From: Aporrectodea caliginosa | Taxonomy: Eukaryota > Annelida > Clitellata > Crassiclitellata > Lumbricidae | Direction of reading: 5' to 3' | Assembly: GCA_020284085.1 (NCBI GenBank) | Contig: JACEVL010000671.1 | Coordinates: 1,814,217 to 1,878,216, forward strand | DNA: 64,000 bases | In this document: positions 33,601-44,865 of the stretch, one piece after another | Numbering within the stretch: position 1 is the first letter of the stretch | Layout: each line of letters starts with the position of its first letter | Made by a program: the position numbers and the translations under genes | Notes under the pieces: model-generated | What the model saw: the letters and a program-made list of their open reading frames with translations, nothing else | Databases searched by the model: none | What the model was told of the DNA's origin: nothing

Positions 33601-36600
33601 TTAAATCTTAAATTTTGTATTGTAATCCGATCTAATGTTTTGTTGTTATATAATTTAAAAAATAGTAATAATAATTTTACATTTTTATATTATTAAAAAC
33701 TATTTTATTAATCTATTTAAACAAACTTTTTAAATAAATATCAACAACGATGGCCGACGGAAACTTGGCAATGAGAGTAATGACGTCAGCATAAATCAAA
33801 GACGAAAAGTGAAACTAATTGAGTGAATTAACTGCAAATTTCAACGTCATCTGGCGATTATAGTTTGCCTTCGAGTCACTGCTCACTAGCTTAAATCAAA
33901 GCCTAGAAAAATATGCGCCGACCGCGCATCAATAGTAATATTCCACATCATCTGCCTGCCTGCATGATTTATTGATTTTACAAGGCTAAGGAGTTTACAA
34001 GGAGTTTCGGTTTCCGGCTTTCTGCTGTGCATTTATTAATTAAAATAGTTCATTTTTTCAGGTTTGAAAATGGGCCCCCTTTTACCTGGGCCCCCCGCAG
34101 TTGCGGGCCCTGCGGGCCCATAGTTACGCTACTGTATATACGTATATACATTACATACTCACACATGCATGCTTACAGGCAAACATGCATACTTTGTAAA
34201 CACACAGACATACGTTACATACTAGCATGCTTACATGCACACACGCATTAATGAACTCAATGAACATAAACACACATGCACACATACATACTATATATAG
34301 AAACATGCAAACACACACTTTACATACACACTTGCTCACATGCATGCACACACTCAAACATGCCTACCTAAACGCATACTCAATCTGTATTATTCGACAG
34401 TAATTTAACAGGTTCGGTTTGGGAGCACACCACTGATGAGGTTTTTCTTGTAGTGGCGCTTTATAAATGTCAGATTATAATTACGACTACTTGCGTAGTA
34501 CTGTTAACTGCTGACCTATTGCAGCTAAACGTAACCATTTTGAGAAGTTGATAAAGTTTAGTTTGTTATGATTGTTTAGACATGTGATTTGACGGCTGTC
34601 TTCCTCGGAGTGAAGTTCTCCTGTAAGTTTACGCTGCGAGAGATTCAGGAACGTTGGTACACTCTTCTCTACGACCCGATGCTGTCAAAGTGAGTGGCGA
34701 CAGGAAATCAGAATCGGTTTCAGTTTCACTTTTTGACTTTCGTTTTCTTTTGCCCTCTCAACTGTGAATCAGTTTTGGTTTTATGTTGTGACTAATTGTT
34801 TTTGACGTCTTAATTCACTTTGACTTTCATTTTCTTAGACCATAGCAGTTCTAATCGGTTTCATTACTTTGTTTCGCGATTTCGGTTTCACTTTGTGACT
34901 TTCAATTTATTAAATCATCACTAATATTGTCAATCATTTTAATTTTGTGCAGTTTCAGTTTCAATTTATGACTTTCATTTTCTTCTACAGTGCAGTTCTA
35001 AACTAGCTTCATTTTTAGTGTATCACTTTCTCTTTCTTTTGCTGTCTTGATTCGGCTTCATTTAGTGACTTTCACTTTCGTTTTCCATGACAGGCTGGCA
35101 CTGCAGGCAATCAAACAGCTACACCCAGACTTGACTGCAGCCGTTCATTCCAAGGCGCTCTTCAGCCGAGATGAGGAAAAAAGCCTGGCCACCGTGCCAT
35201 CAGTAAGTGGAGGAGCTACATAAATTTCTGATTACGTACATAACATTACATACTGTTATTATCATCATTTTCTGTTTGTCCGAGGTACATGTGATCTGTC
35301 ATGATTACAAAATTATGGATAGCACTTTCCTGGGATGGCTAGTCTTCATTGATGTCGTGCTCAAAGGCACATTATTATTTTTATTTTATTATTATTATTT
35401 ATTAGTATTATTTATTGTTCTTGCTCTGGGGTCGGGAGCATCTCTGAGATGTAACCTTGAAGAGGTGTCGTATAAATCTTTATTTTGAATGAATGAATTT
35501 ATTATTATTATTTATTGTTTATTATTATTGTGATTATTGTATATTATTGTTATTATTTATTATTATTTTATTATTGATACTGACTCTAGACTGACTTACG
35601 ATTTCTGGGACCAGTTGCATTTTTAATGGATTTCTGATAGATTTCATTTTTTTAAACTTATTTAAACAACCATTGATTGATACTTTTGCATGATGGTGAA
35701 GGTGATGATGATGATGGTGCTATGGAAGATCATACAGGTGTTCCTATTGTTTTCCTGAACTGGTGCTATATAATTGTTTGTTTATGTTATGCTAGACAAC
35801 TCAACACAGTGTCGAGGTCTTTGAGGATCTGTTACAGAAGAACCCGCTGACCTTTCTTCCGGGTCGGACTGCGAAGGCTCTCTACAACCACTGGCTGCTC
35901 ATGAAGCAGTACCACCTGCTTCCGGACCAGTCAGGTAGGCTGGCAAACGTGTGGATGCGTGATGGAAATACTTGTGAAAGTTGCTGAACGTGAGGTGACG
36001 TTTTTCAGGCTCTTCTGAAATCACAACTGCTCAGCACCATCAATTGATGCTTGGTCATTAGATATTGTAGCACTTAATAAATACATAATAATGTAAAAAT
36101 GATAATAGTAATGTAATACTATTGTAGTAGTAATAATATAATGAATAATAATGATAATAACAATAGTATTGATAATATTATTAATAATAATAATAATTGT
36201 ATAATAATAATAATTGTATAATAATAATAATTGAATAATAATAATAATAATAATAGTGAACCTTTTGTTGTTGACAGTCCAGCCAATGCCGAAGGGTGAC
36301 CACGTTTTGAATTTCTCAGACGCCGAAGACATGTTGGACGATGAAGAACTGAAGTCAGTCAGAGTTCTCGCTCTTCATCTGCTTTGCTTTTGAGAGGTCT
36401 TACAGTGGCGCTATATAAATGCCCTTCAATGTACTGACCTGACCCACAAATTCTGATCTGACACTGAAACCAACTTATCCAAACTAGCTCTTGATTTGAT
36501 ATAGCACCGGTGTGATATAGCATATGTGAAGAATGGAGACATTCAAATCACAGCTCAAGGCTTATTCTTTTGAAGTGTCATGTATCTGAGTGTCGTTGAT

Positions 36601-39600
36601 TTTTGTAGCTAATGTACAGCGCCCTTTTCTTTGCCCTTGTTATTATTTTATTATCTGGCAGAACTGCGACGCAGCTTTTGTGTGATGCTGAGAAATTTCA
36701 GAGAACATCGGGTTTCCTTCCTGCTCCAGGGTTTCCCAGGATGCACCATGGTTTTCCTTTTGATACCCTGTGTTTTCCCGTGATACTCATCGGTATCTTT
36801 CCCTCTAATGCCCTAAGTTTTCCTTCTGATGTTACAGGGTTTTTCTGTTGGTTACCCGGGTTTTTCCAAGCATCCTGGACGAGTTCTCGGTTGCTGTTAA
36901 TGTTCTGTCAAATAATTATTTGTGACTAGAATAGGGGTTGTCTCAAGCATTGTGTAGACAGGCACGTCTATTGATTAATGTCATTAATCCATAGATTAAT
37001 CCACTGATTAGATTAGGTTGTGATTATTTTATCGTAGCTGTACTTTCTTTGTTGATTCTAGAGGTCCAGCCAATGAAGAATTAGAGCATGGTGAGTCATC
37101 ATTTGTTATCATCATAGTTTTGCCATTATCATCATTGTCATCTTCATTTAAAGTTTTCTTATAGCTATTAAATGATCATTGTCTTGATTTTTGTCTTTCA
37201 TGTCTGTATGTATGCATGGTAATGGTAATTGCAAATTTATATACCGCCACTTCAAGAGAGGCTCATATCAGAAGTGCTCCCGACCTAACACAATAAAAAC
37301 ATGATCGAACAAAATGGTCTTCAAGCGTTTGCTTTATGCATGTATTATTGTAGTAGTAAGTAAGTATATTTTTAATAACTTATTGCTATATGTATGTGTT
37401 TGTATCTGCGTATGTAGCCAGTTATTTATATAGCACCTTTACAACCTCACAAAGTCACTAACCCATGACTATATATATAACAGGTCTTAAATTGCAACGA
37501 ACGACACATGGAAACTGTTTCTTGCGCTGTCTCGGCTCCGTTTATTTGCATAGAAATGCGTAATAAATTTCTCTGATTATTTTACGTTATGTTCTTATTT
37601 TCAGAGCTGACAGTGGCCGACAGGAGGCAGAAGAAAGAGATTCGACTTCTCGAACAGGAACTGCCAAAGTGGCACGTCCTTGTTGAACACGTAACAGGTG
37701 ACAATGACTTGAGTCATGACTTCTATTCTGATAGTCATAACATTTTCTTTTGCTGCATCACAGGTGACAATGACTTAAGTCACAGTATTATGACTCGAGT
37801 CATGACTTTTATTCAGATAGTCGTTGAATTTTCTTTTTCTGTCAGGCAGGAATTTTTACCCCCAAATGTTCCAATGTTTGAAATAAATTCTAAAAAAATT
37901 GCTTAATATTTTCGAATAGTTAAGTATTTGAAGTAAGTTTGAAATAAGCATCTTAATATGTGAAATAAATGTCTTAAAATTTGAAAACTGTTTTAGGTAT
38001 CAGTCCACCGGAGTTTGACAACCTAACTTTGGCCGTCATCCGTGGTAGACTTGTTCGCTATTTGATGCGTTCCAAAGAGGTAAGTAAGTTGGTTGTAAAG
38101 TAAAATCTTCATAGATAAATGAGTCATTTATGAAATGTTTGTAAACAATTTTGGTAAAATAGTCATTGGTAAAATTAAACATCTTGTTTATTAAATGTAA
38201 AAGATCTTGGTATATGAGTCATTTCCAGAATGGCTTTAAAGATTTAAAATAAACTTTTATGAAATAATGTTAATAAGCAATCTTGATAAACAAATCTGTC
38301 TGTTGAAATGTCTTAATATGCATCTGTCTCTGTTTGTTTGTCTGAACAGACACTAGCTAGTTGCAACAGCATATGGGTCGCTGTCTGTCTGAACTCCCCA
38401 ATCTCAAAAACAAAACAATTGGCTTTATGGGAATTATTCGTGGACTTAAACGGCGCTGTTAGCCCGCGAGATGGCAACAAACACTTGAAAATTAACAATT
38501 ATTTGGCTCTGTTTAGACACCTCTAAATCGCTCTTTCAAACGCTATGTATAGCCCTCACTTTCGTTCAATTGTCAGATCTTTCATCTGGTCTGAATCAGC
38601 TCGACCTCTGTGATTTATTTAGGTGTCAGATTCGTTTAATCATTAGTTAGTTGCAACAGCATATCGATCACGGAAAGTAGTTTGTCGATTGTTTACTGAG
38701 TGAAGCGTTGTGTGAAACGGACGCTTAGCAAGATGTTAATAAATGAAAGGGACAATAACCATTTCATCAGGGCGTGCAGAGGACTGTGGAGTAATAGTAA
38801 AAAGAATGAAGCTGACATTAAAAAGTGAATTCAAATTTGGCAGCTGCAGAAAGAAAAGTCGACTGATGGGTATGTGAGTCCATGCTGCCACACCGCAGGA
38901 CTCTTGTAGCCAGTCGTCTGGTGTGGACGTCCGCAAAGGGGGAGGAGGTAGGGTAAGGCCAAATGCGGACATGGGTGAGGGAGGGGTCCAAAGTAGGTCA
39001 TTTTTCGAATGTCCTGTATAGACGACCCATAATGAAATTCTTCAACATTTTTAAGTCACCAGAAATGAACTAAGGACCTGTGATTCTTCTTCTACGGTTG
39101 ACGTACAGATTGCTCGTTTTACAGATAACGCTCGGTCGATCGACGAAGGACAACCAGATTGACGTCGATCTGTCGTTGGAGGGACCGGCGTGGAAGATAT
39201 CGCGACGCCAGGGAATGATTCGACTGTGGAACACGGGCGAGTTCTACATCACAAACGAAGGCAAGAGACCAATCTATGTCGACGCTCAGCCTGTTCTACC
39301 CGGAAGCAAACAGCTGCTACACAACAACTCGGTGATTGAGGTATGGTGGGTGGGGCTATGTCTTCTCATGTATTGGACCATCCTTCTAGAACAGTCTTTC
39401 ATTGCATTTATGCTGTGTTGCATTCGGCCCCTTGCCTGCATTGGGACATTGCCTTCTAGATACTGGAAGGCAATGACTGGGATCACCCCACACTCCTCCT
39501 TCTTTGTGGACGTCCCCTATGATTGACCCTTTACTTTTTTTAACAGTTGTTTACTGTGTAAATACTTGTTTATCAAGTTCCTTATTTCAATATAACTTGG

Positions 39601-40721
39601 TAACAAAGAATACTGGATTTTATAAACGATTATTTTGTTTATCAAGATTGCTTATAAACATTCTCAAACTGTCTTATAATGCACGTGTTTAGAACAGATA
39701 GTGTACAGCACTTTTGTTAGTTAATTAAAATGCACTATATTAAGTATCTTGATAAATACATACATATTTTCATACACACATACACATACATAGTACATAC
39801 ATATATACGTGCATACATAATGTATACATACATGCAGGGAGCCCGTGAGTGGTGACTCTTCTGGTTTTCTTAGCACTTACTGATGGACTGTTTGTGGGTG
39901 CGGGCCGAATCCCCGAAACCTGAATCCCCGAAAGGCATTTCGGCCGGATCCCCGAAATTGATTGTCTAAGTCGAACTCGAAAGAATATAATTAACAAATA
40001 AACATTTGAATAGGCAGTATATCGATATACATCAAGGCCACGCTAAGTCTATGTCATGTTTACAGTTTAACTCTGAATAGCTCGTCCGCTTTCTAGAAAA
40101 CTGTTTTCAGGAAATCGGGCTTTTGTCTGTTTTCGGGGATTCGGGCTGACCCCCTGTTTGTTCTTAATAAACTTAGCACCATTTTGGGTGGCATAGAGAG
40201 TTCCTCTGATTGGTATCTCTTGAACAGGTGCTATATAAATTATCAGGTTACAAAGAGTAACATTGTAGGTTTGAATCCTGGTGCAGCGAAGAGTTTGATT
40301 GTGTTGTCATTATTGATTAAATTGTGATTTTCTCCAAGATCTTAGTTAACTATGGAAACTTTTCGTACCTAGCCATACATGCCTGATCTAACATAACTAT
40401 ACATCATCTTACTTACATAACTATAGTCTGCCCTATTTTTAGTAGGTTGCTTAATAATTATATTAACTATCATTTTTGCTTTAATCAGTTACGTACTTAA
40501 GAATAATAATTATTACCAATTTGTCCTTGAGTGAGTTAGTTAATAAAAGTAGCAAAAAATTAATCAATTTAAAAAAATTAAAAAAAAATTAAAAATTAAT
40601 TATTTTTTATTATTGATTTTGTGATTTCTTTCAGATAACGTGCCTACGATTCATCTTTCTCATTCATCAGGACCTCATAAACACAATGAAACAGGATTCA
40701 CAGAAGACTGGAACCTCATAA
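30657..40721 (+). CDS. MCRS1: Microspherule protein 1 (MCRS1)
   Basis: Nuclear FHA protein of the NSL acetyltransferase and INO80 remodelling complexes. Coding exons: 30657-30708, 31722-31978, 32549-32587, 32899-32979, 34580-34689, 35094-35202, 35796-35934, 36278-36353, 37062-37090, 37605-37697, 37997-38079, 39125-39340, 40635-40721. Phases agree at all junctions and give 456 aa, close to the ~460 aa of vertebrate MCRS1. Signatures: IKRKKFDDELVESSL (about 49-63); conserved N-domain with DLGRWKPQDDLALI and REIQERWYTLLYDP; PKGDHVLNFSDAEDML; the charged helix TVADRRQKKEIRLLEQELPK (about 300-319); and the FHA domain from ITLGRSTKDNQIDVDL (357) through RFIFLIHQDLI. The start ATG has no in-frame upstream ATG in its exon, which opens with a 5' UTR after a TTTCCAG acceptor. 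A hAT element and MITEs occupy introns. Very confident. Confidence 0.96.
31407..31591. mobile_element. hAT-like MITE (185 bp) in MCRS1 intron
   Basis: Tips CAGTGGCGTAGCGAG and CGTTACGCCACTG are inverted repeats. Flanks are TTATAACG and TAATAACG, an 8-bp duplication with one mismatch. Non-coding. Confidence 0.88.
33263..34134. mobile_element. hAT-like non-autonomous element (872 bp)
   Basis: Tips CAGTGGCGTAACT and AGTTACGCTACTG with a perfect 8-bp duplication TATATACG (33255-33262 and 34135-34142). Subterminal GGGCCCCCCT blocks occur at both ends in inverted orientation. No transposase frame. It lies in the MCRS1 intron between 32979 and 34580. Confidence 0.93.
34139..34370. repeat. Degenerate ACATACA/ACACACA tract
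   Basis: Short-period repeat right next to the hAT element in an MCRS1 intron. Confidence 0.8.
36080..36256. repeat. AAT-rich microsatellite
   Basis: (AAT)n with TTGTATAATAATAATAA units just before MCRS1 exon 36278-36353. Confidence 0.9.
37235..37335 (-). repeat. ATTTATATA-headed interspersed repeat
   Basis: AATTTATATACCGCCACTTC...GTGCTCCCGACC and ATGGTCTTCAAGCG match the fragments at 52975-53095 and partly 47835-47905 and 63515-63560. Old dispersed repeat in an MCRS1 intron. Confidence 0.65.
38430..38580 (+). repeat. Interspersed repeat (TCAAACGCTATATATAG family)
   Basis: Best copy with 10005-10160: GGCGCTGTTAGCCCGCGAGA, GATGGCAACAAACAC and TTTAGACACCTCTAAATCGC are shared. In the MCRS1 intron before the FHA exon. 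Confidence 0.75.
39896..40153. mobile_element. MITE with CCGAATCCCCGAAA tips (258 bp)
   Basis: Left tip GGGTGCGGGCCGAATCCCCG, right tip CGGGGATTCGGGCTGACCCC. An exact 8-bp duplication CTGTTTGT flanks it (39888-39895 and 40154-40161). Non-coding; last MCRS1 intron. Confidence 0.88.
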
Positions 40722-41338
40722 CCCAAATTTTAAGTTGTGAAACTGAGAAGCAATGCTTCAGCTGAAACCGTTGCCTGCGATCCACGACTTTAAGCGCATA
40801 TGGGGTCTGGAAAGGACTGTAAAATCTGACAATGAATTCGAGATTTTTCACACAAAAAGACAGTGATGAAAAGTGGTGAAAACGAATTTCTAAGGTAGAT
40901 TTTTTTAAAAGACAGCATCACAAGACCATAATTATGGGTGTTTTTTAATGCTTATAGTAATCATTGGGTAAGATAAATGGAAAAGAAATTATGCTGTTTT
41001 TGCCCGTTCTCTTAAGACTTTTTTTAAGGGTTCTTCGCACTGGAAGCGCCTACCAGAGGCGCATTATACGTCCGTAAATAGAATAGAATAATTATATATA
41101 ACAGAATTGTATTGTAATGATCAGGCCCGTCCCAATGATATCTGGGGCCCTACGCAAGTTTTATTTTGGGGCCCCACCCCAGTGGGTATTGGAATACGTC
41201 ATAAACATTGTGCTTATAAGAAAGTAGACTCCTCTGGCGTGAGTTAGTTTAAGTAGCTTTACTGAGCATTAATGGACAAAATTAATATAATCTTACTATT
41301 ATCTTAGTACCATAGGTTTAGTACTGTAAGGCAGTGTC

Positions 41339-41572
41339 AGTATGTATGTATGTATGTATGAGCACTTGTTATAGCACCCCTCAAGATTTCTACTCGGAAG
41401 TGCTCCCGACTACACCTCGGACACTGAATCGAAGTTTCACGCCGAAGCGCATGAGCAATTGTGAGTGAAGGACTTGCCCAGGGTCCCTACGCGGCGGCTT
41501 GAGGTGGATTCGAACACCCCGCAACCCTCCGACTGCAAGGCACCGAACATACCCCTACACCACCGCGCCCCA
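41339..41572 (-). mobile_element. SINE family A, near full-length
   Basis: On the minus strand it begins GGGGCGCGGTGGTGTAGGGG (A-box-like), then has the B-box-like GGGTGTTCGAATCC, a body with GGGCAAGTCCTTCACTCAC and CGGGAGCACTTCCGAG, and a (CATA)n tail. Nested within the hAT element. Confidence 0.85.
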
Positions 41573-41717
41573 CAATATAATATTGTACAGCATTTTATAG
41601 GTTTGCTATTCCTGACTTATTTCCCGACTGACGTCACAAGCAATATATTATATTTAATTTAAATAATTTAAGTATTTGTTACTTTGCACTTAATTTAGAC
41701 TTATGGGGCGTGTAATG

Positions 41718-41793
<76 letters not shown>

Positions 41794-41885
41794 TAAATGG
41801 TATTTTGGGTGGCCTAACGTTCGGCGGAATCGCCGGGCCCTTCGCGATTGCGTATTCAGCGTATTCCTAGGGATGAGCCAGGCTA

Positions 41886-43690
41886 CCAACCTCCACCGCC
41901 GTCGCCCCCACCGTCACCGCCTTCGCCACCAACCTCCTCCGCCGTCGCTACCACCGTCACCGCCTTCGCCACCAACCTCCTCCGCCGTCGCTACCACCGT
42001 CACCGCCTTCGCCACCAACCTCCTCCGCCGTCGCTACCACCGTCACCGCCTTCGCCACCAACCTCCACCGCCGTCGCCCCCACCGTCACCGCCTTCGCCA
42101 CCAACCTCCTCCGCCGTCGCCCCCACCGTCACCGCCTTCGCCACCAACCTCCACCGCCGTCGCTACCACCGTCCCCGCCGTCGCCACCAACCTCCTCCGC
42201 CGTCGCCCCCACCGTCACCGCCTTCGCCACCAACCTCCACCGCCGTCGCCCCCACCGTCACCGCCTTCGCCACCAACCTCCACCGCCGTCGCCCCCACCG
42301 TCACCGCCTTCGCCACCAACCTCCACCGCCGTCGCCCCCACCGTCACCGCCTTCGCCACCAACCTCCTCCGCCGTCGCTACCACCGTCACCGCCTTCGCC
42401 ACCAACCTCCACCGCCGTCGCTACCACCGTCACCGCCTTCGCCACCAACCTCCACCGCCGTCGCCCCCACCGTCACCGCCTTCGCCACCAACCTCCACCG
42501 CCGTCGCCCCCACCGTCACCGCCTTCGCCACCAACCTCCTCCGCCGTCGCTACCACCGTCACCGCCTTCGCCACCAACCTCCACCGCCGTCGCCCCCACC
42601 GTCACCGCCTTCGCCACCAACCTCCACCGCCGTCGCCCCCACCGTCACCGCCTTCGCCACCAACCTCCTCCGCCGTCGCTACCACCGTCACCGCCTTCGC
42701 CACCAACCTCCTCCGCCGTCGCTACCACCGTCACCGCCTTCGCCACCAACCTCCACCGCCGTCGCCCCCACCGTCACCGCCTTCGCCACCAACCTCCACC
42801 GCCGTCGCCCCCACCGTCACCGCCTTCGCCACCAACCTCCACCGCCGTCGCCCCCACCGTCACCGCCTTCGCCACCAACCTCCTCCGCCGTCGCTACCAC
42901 CGTCACCGCCTTCGCCACCAACCTCCACCGCCGTCGCTACCACCGTCACCGCCTTCGCCACCAACCTCCACCGCCGTCGCCCCCACCGTCACCGCCTTCG
43001 CCACCAACCTCCACCGCCGTCGCCCCCACCGTCACCGCCTTCGCCACCAACCTCCTCCGCCGTCGCTACCACCGTCACCGCCTTCGCCACCAACCTCCAC
43101 CGCCGTCGCCCCCACCGTCACCGCCTTCGCCACCAACCTCCACCGCCGTCGCCCCCACCGTCACCGCCTTCGCCACCAACCTCCTCCGCCGTCGCTACCA
43201 CCGTCACCGCCTTCGCCACCAACCTCCTCCGCCGTCGCTACCACCGTCACCGCCTTCGCCACCAACCTCCACCGCCGTCGCCCCCACCGTCACCGCCTTC
43301 GCCACCAACCTCCACCGCCGTCGCTACCACCGTCCCCGCCGTCGCCACCAACCACCTCCGCCGTCGCCCCCACCGTCACCGCCTTCGCCACCAACCTCCA
43401 CCGCCGTCACCGCCTTCGCCGCCAACCTCCTCCGCCGTCGCCCCCACCGTCACCGCCTTCGCCGCCAACCTCCTCCGCCGTCGCTACCACCGTCACCGCC
43501 TTCGCCACCAACCTCCACCGCCGTCGCTACCACCGTCCCCGCCGTCGCCACCAACCTCCTCCGCCGTCGCCCCCACCGTCACCGCCTTCGCCACCAACCT
43601 CCACCGCCGTCGCCCCCACCGTCACCGCCTTCGCCGCCAACCTCCTCCGCCGTCGCTACCACCGTCACCGCCTTCGCCACCACACCTCCA
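41886..43690. repeat. 43-bp GC-rich minisatellite (about 42 copies)
   Basis: The unit begins CCAACCTCCACCGCCGTCGC and ends CCGTCACCGCCTTCGCCA. It occurs in a few variants (CCC CCACC versus TACCACC; CTCCACC versus CTCCTCC) with a shorter unit near 43400. Since 43 is not a multiple of 3, each frame cycles through three peptides (QPPPPSPPPSPPSPP, TSTAVAPTVTAFA, TNLHRRRPHRHRLRH). No frame has a stop, so two 600-codon frames appear that are not genes. Confidence 0.95.
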
Positions 43691-43903
43691 CTGCCGTCAT
43701 AAATGGTATTTTGGGGCCCCTAACTTTCGGCGGAATCGCCGGGCCTTACGCGGTTGCGTATTCAGAGTATTCCTAGGGACGGGCCTGGTAATGATCTTAT
43801 CTATTGTAGTATGTTACATAGAAATAAGAACTTCAAAACTAATGGCTCAGAATGGACTCTGGTTCAAAAACTGCATTTGGAAACGTAGGCCTAGCCTACG
43901 TTT

Positions 43904-44343
43904 TCATTCTACTGGAAAACTAAATAAAGTCTCGAGAATCCAAGGATTTGTAATCAACTTTAACTTTAAACTGTCGTTAACGTCGTCTGCACTGGGTACA
44001 TTCAAATAGAGTGCTATGTCGTAGTTACTTTGTATGGTTGTCGATTTTGAAGCAGTGATCATTTCACTCTGTTTACTTTCGGTTTCTTGATTTACACTTG
44101 TTGCAGCACTTTCATAATCTTCATTAACGTCAAGAGACTGAGGTAACGGCAGTACATCAGCTATAACAGCGTTCTTATTATCAGTAATAGTACTTGCATC
44201 GGCAGTTTCATGAATTTCATCACAGACATTACTGGATGAATTTCATCACAGACATTACTGGCAACTTCGTCAATATCACTAGACATTCTCGGAACCGTTG
44301 TGAAAAAGGCCGACACTGTAGAGCTGCTTCCGTCGGTAGTCAT
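43904..44343 (-). pseudogene. hAT-type transposase N-terminal fragment
   Basis: From an ATG at 44343 the minus frame reads SSSTVSAFFTTVPR...; after a tandem 26-bp duplication near 44214-44265 (GAATTTCATCACAGACATTA repeated) the frame is shifted and then open to a stop at 43904. The later part contains YDIALYLNVPSADDV and ITNPWILETLFSFPVE, which resembles the segment before the TTF-type zinc finger in hAT-family proteins. Broken, with no catalytic domain seen. Confidence 0.6.
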
Positions 44344-44699
44344 CCATGATTGCGTACGTGGCGCAAAAATTTAATTAAACAAATATGTTATAACACTGGC
44401 TGTTCAGTCTGCAAAATATATGCTTAATTGCCAAGATTAATTTAGGAAATAGTTTTAAAACCTAAAATTCTGAACGCGCAACGTCATTTCAGTTACATTC
44501 TAAATGTAAACATTTAGCCCAATCTGTGAATGAATGTCAGCCCGAATATTATGCATTCAAGTAAAGTAACTAAGTAGCACCTATTACAGAGGCGCTGTGT
44601 GAGCAGCTGCCACCAGAGCGCTGTACAGCTGCATCATCTAAAGTACATGAGTGCACTTAGTTCTTACACCGTGTGTTAGTAAATGCATTATATCATTTT

Positions 44700-44865
44700 T
44701 ACATGATTTAATTTCAGGGGTGTTTAAACACCCAAAACACCCCCATAAATACGGCCTTGTAGCCATTCATTGTTAAAAACCAAGATAAGTAATTTTTGAA
44801 ATATTCGCAAAATCCGGGGGGGGCACAAATGGCCTCCCTTTCCCCCTCCGGACTCCCATGTTTGG
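44700..44865. repeat. Right end of the TGGGCGTCCG element family
   Basis: ATTGTTAAAAACCAAGAT, GCAAAATCC and CCCTCCGGACTCCCATG match the right part of 3533-4131 (about 4045-4130). Fragment only. Confidence 0.65.

Larger units (their letters stand above)
41122..43787. mobile_element. hAT-like element carrying a minisatellite
   Basis: Left tip CAGGCCCGTCCCAATG, right tip CCTAGGGACGGGCCTG, with a perfect 8-bp duplication GTAATGAT (41114-41121 and 43788-43795). Inside, in order: GGGGCCC-rich left part, an inverted SINE-A copy (41339-41572), an (ATT)n tract (41719-41791), a first copy of the right-end sequence (41792-41885), about 1.8 kb of 43-bp repeats (41886-43690), and the true right end (43698-43787). 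No transposase frame. Confidence 0.9.

Noticed and set aside
41848..43776. 642- and 609-codon proline-rich frames
   Set aside because: Caused by the stop-free 43-bp unit; both frames cycle through the same three peptides and sit inside a transposon.
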